A DNA stretch of 34,924 nt from an uncultured Spirochaetales bacterium (lineage in GTDB: Bacteria; Spirochaetota; Spirochaetia; Treponematales; Treponemataceae), in NCBI GenBank assembly GCA_946061495.1, contig CAMGSV010000002.1:1-34924 (forward strand), read 5' to 3'. Each line of letters starts with the position of its first letter. The stretch's first letter is position 1. The position numbers and the translations under genes are program-made. Below are positions 27,939 to 34,924 of the stretch, one piece after another. The notes beneath the pieces are model-generated. The model saw nothing but the letters and a program-made list of their open reading frames with translations, did not search any database and had not been told where the DNA came from.

Positions 27939-29687
27939 TCAACTCCTTCCCTGGCTACTGCCCTTCCCTTGACTCATCTTGAAGTCACCGCCAAGGCTCC
28001 CGTTGGCCATGGCCTCCAGCTCCTTCATGGTGTGGGAAGCCAGGGCCTTCTTGATGGCGCCAATCCGAGTGGGAACCATGCTCATGGTCCGCACGCCCAA
28101 GCCAGCCAGCAGCAATGCCCGATCAGGGGAACCAGCCATCTCACCACAAACCGACACGGGAATTCCGGCGGCGGCAGCACAATCCACGGTATATTTGATG
28201 AGCCGCAGCACCGCCACATTCTTGTCGTCATACAGCTCCGCCACAGAGGGATTCTCCCGGTCAATGCCCAGTACATACTGAGTCAAGTCATTTGTCCCGA
28301 TGGAGAAAAAGTCCGAATGGGCGGCAAAGATGTCGGCGGAAACAGCGGCGGCGGCAGTCTCCACCATGATTCCAACAGGCACATCAGGCTTGAAGGGGAG
28401 TCCCTCCGCCGTCAGCTCCTTCTGTATCTCGGCAATCAGCTCCAGTGTCTCCGTCACCTGAACTCCATGGGTAACCAGCGGGAGCATAATCTTGAGGTTT
28501 CCGTAGACACTGGCACGATACAAGGCCCGCAGCTGCCGCTTGAACAGGGATTTGTGGGCCAGCGTCAGGCGGATTGCCCGATTGCCCAGCAGGGGATTCT
28601 GCTCCGAATCCGTATGGATGCCCGCCTCCTTGATGAGCTTGTCGCCACCAGCATCCAAGGTCCTGATGATGACGGGCCGCTCCCCCATTATTTCCAGCAC
28701 CTGCCGATAGGCCGCCAGCTGGGCCGTCTCGGAAACGGAATGAATGCCAGAAGAACCAGCCTTGCGGGCATCCTGCACCGCCCCCATGAACAGGAACTCC
28801 GTGCGAAACAAGCCAATTCCCTCGGCACCCTCATCCAGGGCCAGCTGAGCCTCCTCCGGGGAACCGATGTTGGCCAGCAGGGTGAAGGAAACGCCATCAG
28901 AGGTGGTGGCTGCCTTACCCTTAAGCTTGGCAAGGCCCTTGGTTTCCTTCTGCTTGGCCACCTCGGACTTACGATATTTCTTCACGGTTTTTTCATCAGG
29001 ATTTGCAATCACCAGCCCCTGGGTTCCATCCACCACCACCTGCTGGCCCGACTCCAGCTTTGACGTGATGCCTTTGACACCAAACACTGCCGGCAAACGG
29101 TTGTTTCGGGCAAGAATTGCAAGGTGACTCGTAACGCCACCCTCGCTGGCCACCAATCCCACCAGCTTTCTTCTGAACAAGGCCACGGCATCCGCAGGAC
29201 TGACCGAGTCAGCCACCACCACCTTGCCCTCTGGAACGAGGTCATAGTCAAAGGGCTTGTATCCCAAAAGCTCATCCACCACCTGGCCAAACACATCGGT
29301 AATGTCACTGGCCCGTTCAGACAGATACTCGTCGCCGGAAGCACGCAACAAGTCCGCCATCTCATCAGTCTTTTTGTGGAGCACCGACTCAATATTCTGG
29401 AGACTCTTGGAAAGCAGGCTCCTGACCTGTCCTAAGAATTCCGTGTCGGACAACATGACGATGTAGGTCTGGAGGATGTCAGCATACTGACTGTTGGCAG
29501 TCCCCACCTGACTCTCCAGACGTTGACGCACCCGTTCCAAGGCACCCTCCAGACGGTGCCATTCTGTATCTATATCAGAACCTTGTATCGTATATTGGGG
29601 AATCACCCGGGAGGCCGAGGCGGGAACGAGGAACACCTCTCCAACACCAATGCCCTCAGAGGCAGCAAGACCCTTGTAGTTTTCCAT
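27939..29687 (-). CDS. ptsI: Phosphoenolpyruvate-protein phosphotransferase (EI)
   Basis: GGVTSHLAILARNNRLPAVFGV; GIGLFRTEFLFMG; TLDAGGDKLIKE; FFSIGTNDLTQYVLGIDREN; SVCGEMAGSP. Confidence 0.97.
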   Translation of the reverse strand: MENYKGLAASEGIGVGEVFLVPASASRVIPQYTIQGSDIDTEWHRLEGALERVRQRLESQVGTANSQYADILQTYIVMLSDTEFLGQVRSLLSKSLQNIESVLHKKTDEMADLLRASGDEYLSERASDITDVFGQVVDELLGYKPFDYDLVPEGKVVVADSVSPADAVALFRRKLVGLVASEGGVTSHLAILARNNRLPAVFGVKGITSKLESGQQVVVDGTQGLVIANPDEKTVKKYRKSEVAKQKETKGLAKLKGKAATTSDGVSFTLLANIGSPEEAQLALDEGAEGIGLFRTEFLFMGAVQDARKAGSSGIHSVSETAQLAAYRQVLEIMGERPVIIRTLDAGGDKLIKEAGIHTDSEQNPLLGNRAIRLTLAHKSLFKRQLRALYRASVYGNLKIMLPLVTHGVQVTETLELIAEIQKELTAEGLPFKPDVPVGIMVETAAAAVSADIFAAHSDFFSIGTNDLTQYVLGIDRENPSVAELYDDKNVAVLRLIKYTVDCAAAAGIPVSVCGEMAGSPDRALLLAGLGVRTMSMVPTRIGAIKKALASHTMKELEAMANGSLGGDFKMSQGKGSSQGRS

Positions 29688-29751
29688 CCCGTCAATATAT
29701 CAAAAAAAAAAGCCTTTGACTATGGCGGGAATTTTTACATTGAATCAGACC

Positions 29752-29794
29752 TTGACAAAACATGAGGGGGGGGGGGAGAATGATAGTATATATT
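29752..29794 (+). promoter_or_regulatory. Candidate phase-variable promoter region with G11 tract
   Basis: TTGACA (29752-29757), G11 (29766-29776), TGATAGTAT extended -10-like (29781-29789), then AAAGGAG RBS. Confidence 0.6.
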
Positions 29795-29813
29795 CAGATA
29801 CAAAGGAGTGAAT

Positions 29814-30851
29814 ATGAAACTTATGAAGAAGGTGCTTGTTCTGGCACTGGTGGCTGCCACCATCCTGATGGTAGCCTGTGACAACGGAAATGGCGGCGGT
29901 GGAACCGGCAGTAGTGGAGCTGACGGAAATGGCGGCGGCACGAATACTGGTGGTGATACATTCGTTCCACCAACCCTGCCCAAAAACAAGGGAGACGATC
30001 CCTTTGCGGGACTGAAGACCTTGACTACAGACAGCGACACTGTACGTTACCAGGTGGACACCACAAAGAAGGTGCTCACAGAGGAGCGTTCTGAGGACGA
30101 TGGTAAAAATTGGAGCACGAGTGCGGAGTACAGCTACAGCTATGACGGCACAGCAAACCCACCCACCATCACCGGACGGATTGAGGCTCAGTACGAGGAA
30201 GGAACGAGATTCACCCTGGCTGAGGCGCTGGCCGCTTATGAACCCGAATTTAAGGCAGATTTTACCCAAGGATTTGGGGAGATGTTTGACCAGTTGAGTG
30301 GCCTAGACACAGCTCAGAAGGAGGCTGCACTTGAAGGGCTAAAAGAGCAATTCGGTCTCGACCTCACTGTGGCGGATCTTGCAGCAGACAAGAAGGCTGC
30401 CACCTTTGAAAAGGTTTGGAAATCAGAGACTGTTCAGGATATGCTCAAAGAGGGGCGGGATACACTGAAAAAGATGTTTTCCATGACACCCACCTATGCC
30501 GTGACGTTTACCGACAAAATCGAAACCACCGCCAAGCTTGCAGTGAAAGGACAGTACGACAGCACGCTTCCATGGCATGAGCAGACAGCCGGCACATTCT
30601 ACGGCAGGAGCAGCGACGATACTGCAAACGCTTCCTTTGGCCTAGGATTTGGTTCTGTCGAAACAAAAGATGGGTCTTATAAGGTCACGAAGATCACCGA
30701 AGGCACCATAACCTGTAAAGACAGAGATGGTACCTCTAAGTCCTTCTCCTATACCACCACCGGCACTGACAAGGACATGGTTGTCACTATAACTGTGGAC
30801 TCTGGCAAAACTATTGAATGCACCTGGCAGCCTAGCACCACAATCGGTTAG
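29814..30851 (+). CDS. Putative surface lipoprotein of unknown function
   Basis: AAAGGAG RBS; MKLMKKVLVLALVAATILMVAC lipobox; Gly/Asn-rich linker GNGGGGTGSSGADGNGGGTNTGG. Confidence 0.85.
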   Translation: MKLMKKVLVLALVAATILMVACDNGNGGGGTGSSGADGNGGGTNTGGDTFVPPTLPKNKGDDPFAGLKTLTTDSDTVRYQVDTTKKVLTEERSEDDGKNWSTSAEYSYSYDGTANPPTITGRIEAQYEEGTRFTLAEALAAYEPEFKADFTQGFGEMFDQLSGLDTAQKEAALEGLKEQFGLDLTVADLAADKKAATFEKVWKSETVQDMLKEGRDTLKKMFSMTPTYAVTFTDKIETTAKLAVKGQYDSTLPWHEQTAGTFYGRSSDDTANASFGLGFGSVETKDGSYKVTKITEGTITCKDRDGTSKSFSYTTTGTDKDMVVTITVDSGKTIECTWQPSTTIG

Positions 30852-30889
30852 TAGTAGTAAAACAACCGAGTAATAGCTATACAATCCAG

Positions 30890-30920
30890 TCCCCCGGAGC
30901 TTGTTTCGGGGGATTTTTTT
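30890..30920 (+). terminator. Rho-independent terminator of the lipoprotein gene
   Basis: CCCCCG GAGCTTGTTT CGGGGG ATTTTTTT. Confidence 0.85.
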
Positions 30921-30990
30921 GTGGTGGATTCTTGCCGGACTCAGGGTGGCAACCTTTCTTTTTTACCTAAATCCTGCTATACTTACTTCC

Positions 30991-32892
30991 ATGAAAAAGC
31001 TTATCCTTAGTGTCGTCGTATCACTGTTTGCTGCAGCTTCCCTTGCAGCCCAAACCCATACCGCAGTTCCCTTGGACGACCCGATTTATACGGTCATCGA
31101 GCAGGCTCAGCTCAAGGGGCTGTGTCCTGTCTTGAGTGAGGCAAAACCCTATTCCCAGCATAAAATACAATCCATCATCAACACCATCCTGTCCACAGAG
31201 ACGGACCTCCCCTGGGCAGCCCTCACTGCCGCAGAGCGAGCCATCTTAAACCAGACCCTAGATTCCTTCCGAAAGGAGGAGGGATGGAGTTGGCTCAAGG
31301 GGGAAGCATTCCACCAGCACACCACAAAGTCAGGCATCCCCATGACCTTCAACGCAGGAGTATCCTGGCAGTCAGTGTTCTCAGGCTCCGCCCAAGCTGA
31401 AAACGGAGACCTGACAGGGGGAACAGACAACTGGGGCATTGTCTCTCTCAGCGGAGACATGGGCCCCGCCTTCTCCTGGCGTTTCTCCGCAGGCGGCGGA
31501 CTCATGCGTGCCCCCAGAGACTACCTGGGAAAAGCCTACACCTTTTATAAGGGTTTTGAAGACAAGGATATAGATGAGGCCAGAAAAGACCAGAACAAAA
31601 TTTACGATGTGATGACAGAGCCGCTTTCCTTCTTCCCCTACACCTACAGAAAGAACTGGGACGGCTCCATATTCAAGGGAGACAGCCTTGGCTCCAGCGG
31701 CTTCTTCGACTGGCCCCAGGGAATCTCCTTCGGCTACCAGTTGAACGGAGAGGCCGCCGTCTCCTTCTTGGACGATGCCATCTCTGTGCGGGCAGGACGC
31801 CTGATCCGAGAGTGGGGGGCGGGAACCAATGGCAGCAGCCTCGTGCTCAATGCCGCCGCCCGTCCCTTCTTCGGCGTGGAGGCAAACTTCGAGCCATTCA
31901 GCTGGCTCAGGATGGCAACCCTCACTGGTGTCCTGGAGTATTACAATGCAGAGGGCATCAGCGTCAGCTCCGCAACCTTCCAAAACCTCTTCTCCATCGG
32001 CATGGCTGAGGCAAACTACAAGAACTTTGTCCATTTCAGTCTCGGCTCCAGTGTCGTCTATCCAAAGCGGTTCGAGCTGGGCTACGCCTTCCCCCTGCTG
32101 AGCCGTTTCTTCTACCAGAACAATGTAGGAGACTTTGACAATCTGACCATGTTCGCCACCTTAATCGTGCAGTATCCAGGCATCGGAAAGCTCTGGGGCT
32201 CCGCCTATGTTGACGAGATGGATTTGACCAGCCCAGAATTCTTCAATCAGGACCGCAACATGTATGCCCTCCAAGCTGGTGCCGCTGCCACGCTCCCCAT
32301 TCCCGGACTGGCTTTCAGCAATTTCACCTTCCAGTACACCAAGCTAGAGCCCTACGTCTACACCCACCAGCTGGTAAAGACCCCTTGGTACGAAGTATGG
32401 ATGGAGGAGCCCTATATGAACAATGGTGTCTCTTTGGGCTACTACCTACCGCCCAACTCTGACGAGCTGAAAGTGCGGTTTGACTCTTCCTTTATAGGGG
32501 GGGGGGTATTAAATTTCCACCTTCAGTATCAGATGGTACGCCATGGTGCTGAATATGGAAGCCGGGCGGTGGATGGCAGTAGCCTCAATTCTCAGTTGGA
32601 CACCACAGGCCGCAACGACAAGGAAGGCAAGCCAGAGCTGTGGAAGCACTTCCTCCACGATGGTGCCTACCAGTGGCAGCATATCGTCAAGATTGGCGGC
32701 GACTACAATCTGGAAGGTTTCAACATCCCCGTCAAGCTGTTCTGCGACTTGGGCCTGGTCTACTCCTACTTCACCGACATCGACGGCAAGCCCAACTCCG
32801 GACAGCACCAGCCCATCCACAGAATCAACACCTCGGAATACCCCACCCAGACCCGGTTCATCGGAACGGTGGGATTCAAGCTTTACCCATAG
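30991..32892 (+). CDS. Putative outer-membrane beta-barrel (Wzi-like N-terminal pattern), paralogue 1, with G10 tract
   Basis: Signal MKKLILSVVVSLFAAASLAAQ; TAVPLDDPIYTVIEQAQLKGLCP...KPYSQHKI; amphipathic strands; ends RFIGTVGFKLYP. Confidence 0.8.
   Translation: MKKLILSVVVSLFAAASLAAQTHTAVPLDDPIYTVIEQAQLKGLCPVLSEAKPYSQHKIQSIINTILSTETDLPWAALTAAERAILNQTLDSFRKEEGWSWLKGEAFHQHTTKSGIPMTFNAGVSWQSVFSGSAQAENGDLTGGTDNWGIVSLSGDMGPAFSWRFSAGGGLMRAPRDYLGKAYTFYKGFEDKDIDEARKDQNKIYDVMTEPLSFFPYTYRKNWDGSIFKGDSLGSSGFFDWPQGISFGYQLNGEAAVSFLDDAISVRAGRLIREWGAGTNGSSLVLNAAARPFFGVEANFEPFSWLRMATLTGVLEYYNAEGISVSSATFQNLFSIGMAEANYKNFVHFSLGSSVVYPKRFELGYAFPLLSRFFYQNNVGDFDNLTMFATLIVQYPGIGKLWGSAYVDEMDLTSPEFFNQDRNMYALQAGAAATLPIPGLAFSNFTFQYTKLEPYVYTHQLVKTPWYEVWMEEPYMNNGVSLGYYLPPNSDELKVRFDSSFIGGGVLNFHLQYQMVRHGAEYGSRAVDGSSLNSQLDTTGRNDKEGKPELWKHFLHDGAYQWQHIVKIGGDYNLEGFNIPVKLFCDLGLVYSYFTDIDGKPNSGQHQPIHRINTSEYPTQTRFIGTVGFKLYP
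32497..32506 (+). repeat. G10 homopolymer inside the outer-membrane protein ORF
   Basis: TTTATA GGGGGGGGGG TATTAAA, read in frame as F-I-G-G-G-V-L. Confidence 0.97.
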
Positions 32893-32902
32893 GACACCCA
32901 CG

Positions 32903-32931
32903 GGGATTCCGGCTTACCCGGCTGGAATCCC
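32903..32931 (+). terminator. Intergenic hairpin between the two OMP genes (no U-run)
   Basis: GGGATTCC (32903-32910) / GGAATCCC (32924-32931). Confidence 0.5.
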
Positions 32932-33081
32932 AACCCCTTCCCTCCCGCAAAGGCAAGCCCACAGCTATCTTCACAACGACAATTTCCTAGCAAAAGTCCT
33001 CTTCATCATAGCTTTCCAAGTGCTATGGAGACCATATATTCCAACCAAATTCCATCACCCTTAATCTATTTGGAGAAATAT

Positions 33082-34773
33082 ATGAACAGACTACTTTTCA
33101 GATTCCTTTTCCTTGCATCCATGTACCTGCCGCTTTCGGCCCAAACCCACAACTCGGTTCCCTTAGACGACCCGATTTACTTCCTGCTAGAAACAGCCTC
33201 CATCAAGGGCTATTGCACCCTACCAGCAATCCGTCCCTATTCCCAGAAGACCATCCTCAAGGCGCTGGAACAGATTGCAGCCAGTGATGATGCAAGTCCA
33301 CTGGAGCGGGACAGTGCCCAGGCTGCCATCCTGCGCCTGCAGCCTCCATCCCAGGAAGCCTGGTATAAAACGGGCCGGCTCAACTTCAACTACGATACAG
33401 CCAGCGGACTGAAAAACAGGCTGGGACTGGGGGTAAACCTTTCTGCCCACATCGGCTCCAACTTCACCAAGCCTTCTTTCACGTGGGAGGCTATTTTGGA
33501 CGCTTGGGTAAACGGAGACTTCACCAAGTACTTCTCCTACAAGCTGCTGATGGCAGCGGGTCTCTCCCACTACGACTTCGACGCATACCCGCCATACACC
33601 TTCTCTCAGCCGTACGATGGATTCCAATTCCTGCTGAATCCCATGGGAGACTTTACCGCAAAGTCCCAGGATGGCCACATCGGCATGAAAATCCAGCCGG
33701 AACTATCCTTTGGCTTTGGAGATGGCATGCTGAGCATCAACTTCTCCCGAATCAGGAGGGACTGGCAGCTGGCTCAGGGAGTCGGCGGATTGCTGCTGGC
33801 AGGTTCGGCCCGCCCCTTCATGGCTCTGGACATCTACTTTTCTCCCACTAAATGGCTGCAACTGGCCTTTCTCAACGGCGTACTGGAATACAACCGAGCC
33901 GACTCAGACACCATCCGTCCCTTTGACTTCCAAAACAGCTTCACTGCCATGAAGGCTCAATTCGGCCTGGGAAAATATGTGGATGCAGCCATCAACTCTG
34001 CGGTGGTATTTACAAAGCGATTCGAGATGGGTTACTTCAATCCGTTGATGGTTCCCCTTTTCTATCAAAACATGGTGGGTGACTTTGACAATCTGTATTT
34101 TGGTGGGACTCTCGTTGTCAAGCTCCCGCCCTGGGGACGAATCTTTGCAGATATTCTTCTCAGCGAGATTCGTTCCCTGGACATTGTATACACACCGCAG
34201 AATGTCTATGCCTGGCAGGCGGGCGGACAACTGGCAATTCCAGGCAGCCCAACAACCATCACACTGCAATACACCAAGATTGAGCCATTCATGTACACCC
34301 ATTATGGCACGATCACCCCTTGGACTGGTGATACGGAAATGAACACCAGCCTTGTAAACCACGGCGAGGGCATAGGCTCCAATCTACCGCCCAATACAGA
34401 CGAGCTCAAGCTTTCCGCCACCGGGATGCCCCTTTTGTTCCTGGAGTGGAACGCCTCCTACCGCATGGTTCGCCACGGCATCACACCACCGGGGAGCACC
34501 TACGAGCCAACCGAATACAGCGATATGCCCGACAGAAAGCACTTCCTCCACGATGGGGTCTACCAGTGGCAGCACATCTTCACGGTGGGATGCAGCTACA
34601 CTATGCAGCAGCTCCATATTCCCATAAACATTTTCTGTGATTTGGGTTTAGTGTATTCCTACCACACCGACACAACAGATGCCTCATCCTCTGTCATCCA
34701 CAGAATTAACACCTCGGAGTATCCAAACAGGCTTTCTGTCTTGGGAAAAATCGGAGTGAAGGTCTTTCCCTAG
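33082..34773 (+). CDS. Putative outer-membrane beta-barrel, paralogue 2
   Basis: RBS GGAGA; signal MNRLLFRFLFLASMYLPLSAQ; NSVPLDDPIYFLLETASIKGYC...RPYSQKTI; C-terminus IFCDLGLVYSYHTD...IHRINTSEYPNRLSVLGKIGVKVFP parallels paralogue 1. Confidence 0.8.
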   Translation: MNRLLFRFLFLASMYLPLSAQTHNSVPLDDPIYFLLETASIKGYCTLPAIRPYSQKTILKALEQIAASDDASPLERDSAQAAILRLQPPSQEAWYKTGRLNFNYDTASGLKNRLGLGVNLSAHIGSNFTKPSFTWEAILDAWVNGDFTKYFSYKLLMAAGLSHYDFDAYPPYTFSQPYDGFQFLLNPMGDFTAKSQDGHIGMKIQPELSFGFGDGMLSINFSRIRRDWQLAQGVGGLLLAGSARPFMALDIYFSPTKWLQLAFLNGVLEYNRADSDTIRPFDFQNSFTAMKAQFGLGKYVDAAINSAVVFTKRFEMGYFNPLMVPLFYQNMVGDFDNLYFGGTLVVKLPPWGRIFADILLSEIRSLDIVYTPQNVYAWQAGGQLAIPGSPTTITLQYTKIEPFMYTHYGTITPWTGDTEMNTSLVNHGEGIGSNLPPNTDELKLSATGMPLLFLEWNASYRMVRHGITPPGSTYEPTEYSDMPDRKHFLHDGVYQWQHIFTVGCSYTMQQLHIPINIFCDLGLVYSYHTDTTDASSSVIHRINTSEYPNRLSVLGKIGVKVFP

Positions 34774-34802
34774 CATGGAGAATTCTATACTATGTCACAA
34801 TG

Positions 34803-34842
34803 GGTGCAAGCTCCAGGGGCCATTTTCCCCGAGGCTTGCACC
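34803..34842 (+). other. Long stem-loop (terminator or 5'-leader structure)
   Basis: GGTGCAAGC (34803-34811) / GCTTGCACC (34834-34842) with inner GGGG/CCCC; no U-run; AAAGGAG RBS four nt downstream. Confidence 0.6.
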
Positions 34843-34858
34843 GAGCAAAGGAGCCGTC

Positions 34859-34903
34859 ATGAAGTCTAAAATAATCCCCGCAAGAATTTGCCCCCCCCCA
34901 TGA
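34859..34903 (+). other. Short ORF start with strong RBS, terminated just after a C9 tract (possible OFF state of a downstream gene)
   Basis: AAAGGAG (34847-34853) then ATG at 34859: MKSKIIPARICPPP*; C9 at 34891-34899. A C8 version stays open to the window end. Confidence 0.4.
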
Positions 34904-34924
34904 ATACAATTTAATTATATATAA

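Noticed and set aside
27657-29063. 468-aa + strand ORF opposite ptsI/der
   Set aside because: Antisense to two well-recognised genes; translation has no recognisable domain.
29702-29711. A10 run upstream of ptsI as a fourth contingency tract
   Set aside because: T/A tracts next to promoters are common and ptsI is a housekeeping gene; no clear -35 at proper spacing to test the idea.
1-34924. CRISPR arrays, transposases, integrases, rRNA or tRNA genes
   Set aside because: No spaced direct-repeat arrays, recombinase motifs or RNA-gene signatures were recognised on either strand.

Overview
The window looks like a chromosomal segment of a Treponema-like spirochaete. That taxonomic call is inference from gene content and protein style; no search was run. 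In order it carries: the 3' end of a type III glutamine synthetase; a gamma-carbonic anhydrase; a DUF1963/YwqG-like protein; proS; a secreted unknown; a RelB/DinJ antitoxin with a frameshifted YafQ-like toxin; a GerMN protein with a histidine kinase and response regulator, an Ig-like exported protein and a PepSY-like protein; an RlmL-type RNA methyltransferase with a TetR regulator; two hemerythrins; nrdG/nrdD; a six-gene FecE/FecCD/SBP/SBP/GATase-like/GATase-like operon; a methyl-accepting chemotaxis protein; an rsm22-merR-der-ptsI operon; a lipoprotein; and two tandem paralogous outer-membrane proteins. The strongest lead is the last 5.2 kb. Three long G/C homopolymers (G11, G10, C9) occur there and I saw none of comparable length elsewhere. 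One lies upstream of the lipoprotein gene, one lies inside an outer-membrane protein ORF where a +/-1 slip truncates it, and one lies in a short ORF with a good RBS whose reading frame depends on tract length. Together they look like a phase-variable surface locus. Other leads are a perfect 32-bp double NrdR-like palindrome embedded in the nrdD promoter, a duplicated operator flanking a TTGACT-N17-TAGAGT promoter ahead of the uptake operon, a decayed toxin next to an intact antitoxin, an RR-HK-GerMN order resembling mtrA-mtrB-lpqB, and several candidate leaderless extended -10 promoters. Homology calls come from motif recognition only.
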